Part shown: one piece after another, positions 1-5,375 of the stretch | Layout: the number at the start of each line of letters is the position of its first letter | How positions within the stretch are numbered: position 1 is the first letter of the stretch | Assembly (NCBI GenBank): GCA_002683775.1 | Contig: NYTT01000051.1 | Coordinates: forward strand, 1 to 6,398 | Direction: 5' to 3' | Source: Flavobacteriales bacterium | GTDB lineage: Bacteria > Bacteroidota > Bacteroidia > Flavobacteriales > BACL11 | DNA: 6,398 nt | The notes under the pieces: model-generated | What the model was told of the DNA's origin: nothing | Seen by the model: the letters and a program-made list of their open reading frames with translations, nothing else | Databases searched by the model: none | Position numbers and translations under genes: made by a program

Positions 1-131
1 TGAGCATAGAAAGTCACTTGCTTTTCTCCCCCGTAAAGTACACATGGTACATTACCCTGATTTCTTAACGCTCTTGTGTTGGTTTTTCCAACATTTAATC
101 TTTCTTTAACGCTAATTGCTAGTGTTTTCAT
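1..131 (-). CDS. rplY: 50S ribosomal protein L25 (Ctc/TL5 family), 5' part, cut by window edge
   Basis: The minus strand from 131 encodes 43 codons starting MKTLAISVKERLNVGK, then TRALRNQGNVPCVLYGG. The pattern R-x-x-x-GK-x-x-x-(K/R)-LR-x-x-G-x-(V/I)-P-x-(V/I)-YG is the N-terminal signature of ribosomal protein L25, which binds 5S rRNA in the large subunit. The gene continues beyond position 1, so I cannot see whether it has the C-terminal Ctc domain. It starts 26 bases downstream of the prs stop on the same strand, with no terminator between, so it is probably co-transcribed with prs. The prs-rplY pairing (often followed by pth) is common in bacteria. The leader is A/T-only in character, with no Shine-Dalgarno site, which is normal in Bacteroidota. 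Confidence 0.93.
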   Translation of the reverse strand, partial: MKTLAISVKERLNVGKTNTRALRNQGNVPCVLYGGEKQVTFYA

Positions 132-157
132 TATTATTTAAATTTAGTTAATATTTG

Positions 158-1099
158 TTATTTATTGTTGCTCTTCCATGTAGAGCTAATTGATTTGTTC
201 TCTGTAACTGCTTTAATTGTTGTAGCCAGAAAGCTAGAAACAGAAATCTCTCTTACTTTTTGGCTTACGTGCTTTTTAGGAATTGTATCAGTAATTACTA
301 GCTCAGAAATACTAGAATTATCAATGTTTTTATATGCATTACCAGTTAAAACACCATGTGTACAATAAGCTCTAACACTTGTAGCTCCATTAGCTATCAT
401 GAGATCTGCAGCTTTTGTTAAAGTTCCTGCTGTATCTACCATATCGTCAATAATAATAACATCTTTACGATCAACATCTCCTAATACTTTCATTGTACCA
501 ATTTCATTTGCTTTTGTTCTCTCCTTATAGCAAATAACAACACCACAATTTAATAATTTTGCATATACATTAGCACGTTTACTACCACCCATGTCAGGTG
601 AAGCTATAATTAAATTCTTTAGGTTTAACTTTTTAATATCCTCAATAAATAATTCTGAAGCATATAAATGATCAACCGGAACTTCAAAAAAACCTTGTAT
701 TTGATCGGCATGAAGATCAATGGTCATAATACGATTAACTCCTGCTGAAGTAAGTAAATTTGCAACTAGTTTGGCACCAATTGGTACTCTTGGCTTACCT
801 TTTTTGTCTTGCCTAGCATAACCAAAATAAGGAATCACTGCAATAATATTGGCAGCTGAAGCTCTTTTAGCAGCATCAATCATTAACAATAATTCCATTA
901 GATTATCAGAAGGGGGATTTGTAGATTGTACTAGAAAAACATCTGAACCTCTAACAGTTTCATCAAAAGACGGTTCAAATTCTCCGTCTGAAAAAGCAAC
1001 AAATGAAGAACTGCTTAATTGGCTACCAAAATTTTCTGCTATTTTAGTTGCTAAGTTAAGCGTATTATTTCCTGCAAAAAATTTAACTGAAGTACTCAT
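158..1099 (-). CDS. prs: Ribose-phosphate pyrophosphokinase (PRPP synthetase)
   Basis: This 313-residue protein has the usual length of class I bacterial Prs. It makes 5-phosphoribosyl-1-diphosphate from ribose-5-phosphate and ATP in the cytoplasm, feeding purine, pyrimidine, NAD, His and Trp synthesis. Visible motifs are SDGEFEPSFDETVRG (37-51) for nucleotide binding; YFGYARQDKK (91-100); the family signature DLHADQIQGFFEVPVDHLYA (128-147), with the metal-binding DLH; the flexible catalytic loop around SPDMGGSKRANVYAK (167-181); and the PRPP/pyrophosphate loop IIIDDMVDTAGTLTKAA (215-231). The ATG at 1099 is preceded, six bases upstream, by AGGA on the minus strand and by a good Bacteroidetes promoter. 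It heads an operon with rplY. Nothing looks truncated or unusual. Confidence 0.98.
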   Translation of the reverse strand: MSTSVKFFAGNNTLNLATKIAENFGSQLSSSSFVAFSDGEFEPSFDETVRGSDVFLVQSTNPPSDNLMELLLMIDAAKRASAANIIAVIPYFGYARQDKKGKPRVPIGAKLVANLLTSAGVNRIMTIDLHADQIQGFFEVPVDHLYASELFIEDIKKLNLKNLIIASPDMGGSKRANVYAKLLNCGVVICYKERTKANEIGTMKVLGDVDRKDVIIIDDMVDTAGTLTKAADLMIANGATSVRAYCTHGVLTGNAYKNIDNSSISELVITDTIPKKHVSQKVREISVSSFLATTIKAVTENKSISSTWKSNNK

Positions 1100-1123
1100 A
1101 TTATTTCCTAATTAAAAGGGCAG

Positions 1124-1154
1124 CAAATATACAATTTAACATATAAAAAACCAA
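1124..1154 (-). promoter_or_regulatory. Bacteroidetes-type promoter of prs-rplY
   Basis: On the minus strand TTG (1152-1154) is separated by exactly 20 bases from TATATTTG (1124-1131). This matches the primary sigma factor consensus of Bacteroidota, TTG-N(about 17-23)-TAnnTTTG. Transcription would start about seven bases downstream, near 1117, giving a leader of about 18 bases before the prs ATG at 1099. This is the best promoter match in the window. It is a match to a consensus and not mapped evidence. Confidence 0.7.
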
Positions 1155-1198
1155 GCAAAAAAAAATAGATATTTTTATTCACTGTAAGATTAAACTTC

Positions 1199-1206
1199 TA
1201 CTTTTG
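1199..1206 (+). promoter_or_regulatory. -7 box of the tRNA-Leu promoter
   Basis: TACTTTTG (1199-1206) matches the Bacteroidetes -7 consensus TAnnTTTG. It lies 10 bases upstream of the mature tRNA 5' end, so the primary transcript would carry only a few extra bases for RNase P to remove. There is no TTG at the expected -33 position, only a T-rich stretch (1171-1179), so the upstream element is weak. Confidence 0.5.
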
Positions 1207-1216
1207 CAAATCTATT

Positions 1217-1298
1217 GCCCAGGTGGCGGAATTGGTAGACGCGTTGGTCTCAAACACCAATGGTGCAAACCGTGCCGGTTCGATCCCGGCTCTGGGCA
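1217..1298 (+). tRNA. tRNA-Leu, anticodon CAA
   Basis: The 82 bases fold as a class II tRNA. The acceptor stem pairs GCCCAGG (1217-1223) with TCTGGGC (1291-1297), including one G-U, followed by discriminator A (1298). The D arm carries GGTAGAC. The anticodon stem is TTGGT/ACCAA with loop CTCAAAC, placing CAA at 1251-1253, which reads the Leu codon UUG. The variable arm (1261-1273) forms GGT/ACC closed by a GCAA loop, as expected for tRNA-Leu. The T arm is GCCGG-TTCGATC-CCGGC (1274-1290). The discriminator A fits leucine identity. The 3' CCA is not encoded (ACT follows), so it must be added after transcription. Confidence 0.97.
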
Positions 1299-1300
1299 CT

Positions 1301-1332
1301 AAAGCAGAAATTAAACTTTCTGCTTTTTTTAT
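1301..1332 (+). terminator. Intrinsic terminator of tRNA-Leu
   Basis: AAAGCAGAAA (1301-1310) pairs perfectly with TTTCTGCTTT (1317-1326) around a six-base loop. The transcript then continues as a run of T to 1330. It begins three bases after the tRNA end, so it closes a single-gene tRNA transcript. Confidence 0.85.
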
Positions 1333-1383
1333 TATTACGTAAAATTAATCACAATAATAATATTTAGTATTTTAAGATTTTTA

Positions 1384-1391
1384 TAAATTTG
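1384..1391 (+). promoter_or_regulatory. Possible -7 box upstream of the 183-residue membrane protein gene
   Basis: TAAATTTG (1384-1391) matches TAnnTTTG. A start near 1398 would give a leader of about 25 bases before the ATG at 1424. No TTG is present at -33 (the region reads TTTAG), so this rests on the -7 match alone. It follows the tRNA terminator and may drive the plus-strand genes from 1424 to 3942. Confidence 0.4.
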
Positions 1392-1423
1392 AACTTCTTT
1401 ATATAAAAACTCAATATCTTAAA

Positions 1424-1975
1424 ATGGAAGATAAAAAAAACCATAATATTTTTAAAAATATAAGCTGGGATGATTTAGGAAATATGGGGCAATTTGTAAG
1501 TGCAATTGCTGTTGTTATTTCACTTTTATATTTAGCATTTCAAGTAAAACAGAATACAATTCAAATTGATCATAATACAAAAGCTGCACGTTCACAAGGA
1601 ATTAATTCAAGCATTAGTCATACACTTCAGATTAGACAAGCAATTTTTGAGGATAAAAAGGTTTTGCGAATATTCTTTAAAAGAAATAGTGATCCGTCCA
1701 GTTTGAGTGAAGAGGAGAGACTTAGATATCGTTTAATTTTACATAACTGCATAGGAACAATATGGAACACCTACGCTCAAGTACTTTATGCAGATTTACC
1801 TATTGAAATTTGGGAATCTCAAAAGACTCTAATTAAAAGATTATTACTAACTAAAGGAGGTATCTGGTTTTGGACTCATTTTGGCGGTGAATTTGATCCA
1901 TTATTTAAAAAAGATGTTGAAGAGTTAATCTTTCCAGATGGTATAAAAATTATTTCTGAAATACCATTAATCTAA
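1424..1975 (+). CDS. Hypothetical protein with one N-terminal membrane helix
   Basis: I do not recognise a function. The 183 residues start with a charged segment (MEDKKNHN, then SWDDLGNMGQ), followed by one hydrophobic helix at about 22-40 (GQFVSAIAVVISLLYLAFQ). Next is VKQNT-x-x-x-D/R and a soluble helical region rich in charged residues to about 143. The C-terminal part carries aromatic residues (GGIWFWTHFGGEFDPLF, 145-161). The arrangement 'LGN-x-G-x-F-x-(S/G)-AIAVVISLLYLA-x-Q(V/I)-x-QNT' followed by helices is, from memory, frequent among uncharacterised proteins of marine bacteria, which suggests a membrane-anchored cytoplasmic domain of unknown role. No enzyme motif is visible. The start is the ATG at 1424, about 25 bases after a possible transcription start. 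Twenty-seven bases separate its stop from the next gene, so co-transcription with the deaminase gene is plausible but not shown. Confidence 0.8.
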   Translation: MEDKKNHNIFKNISWDDLGNMGQFVSAIAVVISLLYLAFQVKQNTIQIDHNTKAARSQGINSSISHTLQIRQAIFEDKKVLRIFFKRNSDPSSLSEEERLRYRLILHNCIGTIWNTYAQVLYADLPIEIWESQKTLIKRLLLTKGGIWFWTHFGGEFDPLFKKDVEELIFPDGIKIISEIPLI

Positions 1976-2002
1976 TATAACCTTAATTTACTTTAGCAGA
2001 AT

Positions 2003-2428
2003 ATGGATAAACAACAAAAATATGATAGAGCTTATCTTAGAATGGCATTAGAATGGGCAAAACTTTCTCATTGTAAAAGAAAAAAAGTAGGAGCATTAAT
2101 TGTGAAAAATAAGATGATTATTTCTGATGGATATAATGGAACACCGTCAAAATTTGAAAATTGTTGCGAAGATGATAGTGGAGCCACTAAATGGTATGTT
2201 CTTCATGCTGAAGCAAATGCCATACTAAAAACTGCAAGCTCAACTCACAATTGTAATGGAGGCACATTGTACCTAACAATGTCCCCATGCAAAGATTGTA
2301 GTAAGTTAATACATCAATCAGGAATCAAAAGATTAGTGTTTATTAACAAATATAAAGATACAACCGGCATTCAATTTCTTTTGAAAGCTGGTGTTGAAGT
2401 CTTAGAATTTGATAAAGAGAAAATTTAA
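2003..2428 (+). CDS. dCMP deaminase (deoxycytidylate deaminase, ComEB-like)
   Basis: This is a 141-residue cytoplasmic zinc enzyme expected to convert dCMP to dUMP, the precursor for thymidylate synthesis. The zinc site and catalytic residues are seen in HAEANAIL (His68, with Glu70 as proton shuttle) and SPCKDC (Cys96, Cys99). The N-terminal part has the family's KVGALIVK (28-35) and the substrate-side GYNGTP (43-48). The segment NCCEDD (53-58) before the zinc motif is where dCMP deaminases carry an extra metal or substrate-specificity insert, which favours dCMP over free cytidine or tRNA adenosine as substrate. Its stop overlaps the start of the next gene by one base (TAATG), so the two are likely translated together. 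A near match to the -7 box (TACTTTAG, 1989-1996) lies just upstream; if used, the mRNA would be almost leaderless. Family assignment is firm; the exact substrate is inferred. Confidence 0.94.
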   Translation: MDKQQKYDRAYLRMALEWAKLSHCKRKKVGALIVKNKMIISDGYNGTPSKFENCCEDDSGATKWYVLHAEANAILKTASSTHNCNGGTLYLTMSPCKDCSKLIHQSGIKRLVFINKYKDTTGIQFLLKAGVEVLEFDKEKI

Positions 2429-3942
2429 TGAAAATTATTCAACCTCTTGTATATGCTGTCTTAATTTCAATTGGAATTTTTATTGGAAATATAAGTAATT
2501 CTGAAAATAATGAGCATGAAAATAAAATTGATAATATTTTAAAAATAATAGATAACCACTATGTTGATAGTATAAATTATTCTGATTTTGAAAATAAAAC
2601 TATTAATACCTTTCTTAATGAGCTTGACCCACATTCATCATATATCTCTGTTAATGATTATAAAGCTATTGAGGAGGATATGAATGGAAGTTTTAGTGGT
2701 ATAGGTGTAGAGTTTAATATTATTGAAGACAGTATAGTTGTAATATCTCCAATAGAGGGAGGACCATCTCAAAAACTAGGAATTAAATCCGGTGATCGAA
2801 TTATAACAGTTGAAGATGAAAATGTTGCAAGTATTGGTGTAAAAAATGAGACAGTAATAAAACTTTTAAGAGGGGAAAAGGGAAGTGAAGTAAACGTTAA
2901 GATAAAAAGAAGAGGAACTAAAGATCCTATTTTATTTAAAATTATTAGAGATGATATTCCATTAGTTAGTGTAAGCGCTGGCATTCTATTAGATGATAAA
3001 ATTGGTTATGTAAAAATTAACCGATTTGCGGCAACTACATTTAATGAAATGAATAAAAAGTGTAATAAACTAATCAATCAAGGAATGGAAAAACTAATTT
3101 TAGATTTTAGAGGTAATCCAGGTGGCTATCTTCATATTTCTAATCAAATTTGTGATGAGTTTCTTAAAGACGGAGAATTAATTGTTTTTACAGAAGGCAG
3201 AAACAGAGAAAGAGATGAAATTTACGCTACATCAAATGGAGAGCTGGAAGATATTGATATTATTTGCCTTATCGATGAAGGTTCAGCTTCAGCTTCAGAA
3301 ATTGTTTCTGGAGCAATTCAAGACAATGATAGAGGTTTGATAATTGGAAGGAGATCATTTGGAAAAGGGCTTGTTCAAGAGCAAATAAGATTGCCTGATG
3401 GTTCAGTAATGAGATTGACAACACAAAGGTATTATACGCCTAGTGGAAGATGTATTCAAAAAGATTATGGGAAGAACTCTAAAGAATACTTTTTAGAACA
3501 GTATACAAGGAACGAACAACTTCAAAAATATGATTCGCTAGAATACAAAACAAAAGAAGGCAGATTGGTTTATGGTGGGGGTGGAATAACTCCAGATATT
3601 AGAATTGATCGAGACACTACATTAAATTATTTTCCAATAAATAAAATGATTAGAGATGGCGTGATTAACAAATTTTGTTTTGAAAAAAGTGAATTACTTA
3701 AAAAGACCAATGTAAAAAGCTATAAAAATTTACAGATAACTAGCATATACGAAGATTTTAACAACTATATTTCAAATGATTCTACAAATGATAAGATCAA
3801 ATTAGGTGAGAAAGAATTAAAATATTTAAAAAATATGTTGCTAGCAAATATTTCAAAAAACATTTGGGGTGAAGATATATATTATGAAATAAGTTGCATT
3901 GAAGATGAGTTTGTTCAGACTGCACTTAAACAATTTAATTAA
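2428..3942 (+). CDS. Carboxy-terminal processing peptidase, S41 family (CtpA/Prc-like)
   Basis: This 504-residue envelope serine protease cleaves near protein C termini. An N-terminal hydrophobic helix (about 5-22) without an obvious cleavage site suggests an inner-membrane anchor with the rest in the periplasm. A PDZ domain follows (about 83-165, with SGIGVEF at 89-95 and SGDRIITVED at 121-130). The S41 core spans about 180-345: LDFRGNPGGYL (225-235), EGSASASEIVSGA (284-296) and GRRSFGKGLVQ (307-317). By family spacing the catalytic residues are Ser288, Lys313 and Gln317 (Ser to Lys 25 residues, Lys to Gln four, as in Bacillus CtpB). After TPSGRCIQK comes a long, charged, helical C-terminal region (about 346-504), as in other Bacteroidota members. 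All key residues are present, so it should be active. The ATG overlaps the deaminase stop (TAATG), showing translational coupling. The physiological substrate cannot be read from the sequence. Confidence 0.96.
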   Translation: MKIIQPLVYAVLISIGIFIGNISNSENNEHENKIDNILKIIDNHYVDSINYSDFENKTINTFLNELDPHSSYISVNDYKAIEEDMNGSFSGIGVEFNIIEDSIVVISPIEGGPSQKLGIKSGDRIITVEDENVASIGVKNETVIKLLRGEKGSEVNVKIKRRGTKDPILFKIIRDDIPLVSVSAGILLDDKIGYVKINRFAATTFNEMNKKCNKLINQGMEKLILDFRGNPGGYLHISNQICDEFLKDGELIVFTEGRNRERDEIYATSNGELEDIDIICLIDEGSASASEIVSGAIQDNDRGLIIGRRSFGKGLVQEQIRLPDGSVMRLTTQRYYTPSGRCIQKDYGKNSKEYFLEQYTRNEQLQKYDSLEYKTKEGRLVYGGGGITPDIRIDRDTTLNYFPINKMIRDGVINKFCFEKSELLKKTNVKSYKNLQITSIYEDFNNYISNDSTNDKIKLGEKELKYLKNMLLANISKNIWGEDIYYEISCIEDEFVQTALKQFN

Positions 3943-3995
3943 GGATTTAACTCAATTTTACTTCAAAATACTTTCTTTTATACTATTCTTTTATT

Positions 3996-4051
3996 TCTTT
4001 ATTGCAAATGTATAACTTTTACAATAAAAAGTTATACATTTGCAATAAAGA
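3996..4051. repeat. Perfect 25-bp inverted repeat with 6-base loop
   Basis: The left arm (3996-4020, beginning TCTTTATTGC and ending AACTTTT) is the exact reverse complement of the right arm (4027-4051, beginning AAAAGTT and ending GCAATAAAGA). The spacer is ACAATA (4021-4026). It lies between the S41 peptidase stop and the first small membrane-protein ATG (4059). No T-run follows on the plus strand, and on the minus strand it is followed by A-rich sequence, so it does not look like a standard intrinsic terminator. Each arm contains TACATTTG reading outward, a -7 promoter match on both strands. It could be an operator, a hairpin in RNA that blocks 3' decay of the peptidase mRNA, or a short palindromic element. 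I saw no second copy in the window. Confidence 0.9.
4035..4042 (+). promoter_or_regulatory. Candidate -7 box for the small membrane-protein pair
   Basis: TACATTTG matches TAnnTTTG and lies inside the right arm of the inverted repeat. A start about seven bases later (near 4049) would leave a leader of about 10 bases to the ATG at 4059. No TTG is found at any spacing of about 18-23 bases upstream, so the promoter is incomplete and might need an activator, or might not be real. Confidence 0.4.
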
Positions 4052-4058
4052 TTAGATT

Positions 4059-4241
4059 ATGCGAAGAAAGAAAGAACCATTTATAGCAGTTTACTACCCT
4101 GTAATACTAGCTTTTATTTGTATGTTATATTCAATTGGGTTAGGTATGTCCGGAGATTTAGATGGAGCACAATATTCTGCACATTGGCCAGGTACGATTT
4201 TATTATTTGCAATAGCAATTAGACAAAGAAGGAAATCATGA
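4059..4241 (+). CDS. Small membrane protein of unknown function, 60 residues
   Basis: I do not recognise this protein. It begins with a basic segment (MRRKKEP), then a strong hydrophobic helix (about 8-29, FIAVYYPVILAF...GLG), a polar loop with acidic and aromatic residues (SGDLDGAQYSAHWPG, 31-45), a short second hydrophobic stretch (46-54) and a basic tail (RQRRKS). By the positive-inside rule both ends would face the cytoplasm and the loop the periplasm. An in-frame TAG at 4053-4055 limits the start to the ATG at 4059. It overlaps the next small gene by four bases (ATGA), so the pair is translationally coupled, which supports it being real. Two-helix peptides of this kind are often small subunits or modulators of a membrane complex, but no partner gene is visible here. 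Confidence 0.68.
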   Translation: MRRKKEPFIAVYYPVILAFICMLYSIGLGMSGDLDGAQYSAHWPGTILLFAIAIRQRRKS

Positions 4242-4378
4242 ATACAGGAATTTTTATTGTAGGATTTATTATATTTTCTTTATATATCTTCGGTTTGTTA
4301 TATATGATCAACTACTCACACAAATCACAAGAAGAAGAATTAAAAAAAGATCCAGAATTAAAAGATTCTGAAATATAA
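4238..4378 (+). CDS. Small single-helix membrane protein, 46 residues
   Basis: The ATG at 4238 overlaps the previous stop (ATGA) and opens a 46-codon frame ending at TAA 4376-4378. The N-terminal two thirds is one hydrophobic helix (about 5-24, IFIVGFIIFSLYIFGLLYMI). The rest is a highly charged, mainly acidic tail (SHKSQEEELKKDPELKDSEI, 27-46), probably cytoplasmic. The layout resembles small accessory subunits of membrane complexes in general shape only; I see no family motif. Evidence that it is a gene comes from the tight coupling, the clean helix-plus-tail composition and the stop just before the convergent blh gene. Function unknown. Confidence 0.62.
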   Translation: MNTGIFIVGFIIFSLYIFGLLYMINYSHKSQEEELKKDPELKDSEI

Positions 4379-4411
4379 AACATCATTTAAAAAACTTATT
4401 TTAGGTTATAC

Positions 4412-5305
4412 TTAGTTGTAAAATACATTCATTACAATAGCATGTGGTAATGTTATTACTGAAATTATCATGATTGATAATAGAGGTACTGAATAACCAA
4501 TTATATTATTGTATGATAATACTAACAATAAAGCTGTAAAGCATATACTCAAGACTGAATAAGGAGCTAGTAATTTAATAAAATCAAAAATCTTAAAATT
4601 TGGAGTTTCTTTTTTTAAGAAAATATATTCATCATTCATGACTTTTAAAGAGTGAAGTGCAACAAAGTATAGTGTAAATCCTATTATAAACGGGAAAAGA
4701 TAAAAAGTAGCATGAATTAAAAATAATAGGAAAATTTCTGAAAAAAATCTATCTAGATTAATTTTCTTCATAAAGATAAAAATAAACATTGAAATAAATG
4801 TAAAAGCATTAGTGCTGTAAAATAAAATAGACAATTTACTCAAATCATAAACTTGCTCAAGAACAACAGTATCATCAAAAAATAATGTAATACTTTTTAG
4901 TTCTTCAATATTATAAAACATTAGAGTTGAAAGTAATGAAATTCCCCAAATGAAATAAAAAATATTCTTAAATATAGGTTGAATATTAATATGGGGGAAC
5001 TGTGATTCACCAAAATGAAATGCTGATATAAATAAAAAAAATATCAGACTGTAAAAAACCGAAACATGCCACAAAATCAAAAAAGCAAAAATCAAACCTA
5101 TATAAAGAACATAAAATTTAAGCTTTGAAATTTTTCTTTTTTTAAAGAATAAAACGTGATCAATTGCCCCATGTGGGATACCAATTAATAAAATAAAAAA
5201 AGATGAGTAAATTAACTGATCATTTAAATCAATTTGTTTAAATCCTTGAAATAAATTTAGGATTATATAAACCCCAATTAAATATATAAAAGTAAATAGA
5301 TTCAT
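4412..5305 (-). CDS. blh: Beta-carotene 15,15'-dioxygenase, Brp/Blh family (retinal synthesis)
   Basis: This 297-residue polytopic membrane protein, rich in Phe, Ile and Leu, shows about eight hydrophobic helices. Blh enzymes cleave beta-carotene centrally into two retinals, using iron held by conserved His. Family motifs are seen in order: GIPHGAIDH (42-50; His45, His50), SAFHFGES (94-101; His97), YFVALHSLK (213-221; His218) and TLPHAIVM (285-292; His288). It lies downstream of, and on the same strand as, proteorhodopsin, the standard flavobacterial arrangement, and supplies its chromophore. Only 70 bases separate the two genes, and these hold a terminator hairpin ending nine bases before this ATG. 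No -7 box is seen in the gap, so expression probably depends on read-through. Position 222 is Val where I recall that characterised Blh has a second His of an HxxxH pair. The family assignment is firm; activity is inferred. Confidence 0.94.
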   Translation of the reverse strand: MNLFTFIYLIGVYIILNLFQGFKQIDLNDQLIYSSFFILLIGIPHGAIDHVLFFKKRKISKLKFYVLYIGLIFAFLILWHVSVFYSLIFFLFISAFHFGESQFPHINIQPIFKNIFYFIWGISLLSTLMFYNIEELKSITLFFDDTVVLEQVYDLSKLSILFYSTNAFTFISMFIFIFMKKINLDRFFSEIFLLFLIHATFYLFPFIIGFTLYFVALHSLKVMNDEYIFLKKETPNFKIFDFIKLLAPYSVLSICFTALLLVLSYNNIIGYSVPLLSIMIISVITLPHAIVMNVFYN

Positions 5306-5314
5306 TAATTATAT

Positions 5315-5351
5315 AAAAAAACGGAGCAGGTATATTTACTTGCTCCGTTTT
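5315..5351 (-). terminator. Terminator hairpin between proteorhodopsin and blh
   Basis: On the minus strand AAAACGGAGCA (5351-5341) pairs with TGCTCCGTTTT (5328-5318). After one A-C mismatch the pairing extends by GTA/TAC, closing on an AATA loop. A run of seven T follows (5321-5315). This is a strong intrinsic terminator for the rhodopsin transcript, starting 24 bases after its stop. Read on the plus strand it has only four T, so it is mainly one-directional. It lies directly in front of the blh ATG at 5305. Confidence 0.85.
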
Positions 5352-5375
5352 AAAAATTAAAATAAATAATTAAAT

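Noticed and set aside
165..368. Plus-strand open frame of 67 codons
   Set aside because: It lies wholly inside prs on the opposite strand, has no family features, and the prs frame carries clear catalytic motifs.
849..1115. Plus-strand open frame of 88 codons
   Set aside because: It is almost entirely antisense to the conserved N-terminal half of prs; composition follows from the reverse strand, with no promoter or motif.
1217..1298. tRNA-Leu as an attachment site for an integrated element
   Set aside because: No integrase and no repeat of the tRNA 3' end is found in the window, and the downstream genes include ordinary housekeeping functions.
2769..2984. Minus-strand open frame of 71 codons
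   Set aside because: It is antisense to the PDZ region of the S41 peptidase; its hydrophobic look comes from reading Lys/Glu-rich codons in reverse.
3996..4051. The 25-bp inverted repeat as a plain intrinsic terminator or as a CRISPR-like unit
   Set aside because: No T-run follows on either strand, and there is only one copy with no regularly spaced repeats.
4347..4378. Short hairpin CAGAAT/ATTCTG near the end of the 46-residue gene as a terminator
   Set aside because: The stem is only six pairs, AT-rich, inside coding sequence, and is not followed by a T-run. I see no convincing terminator between the convergent genes.
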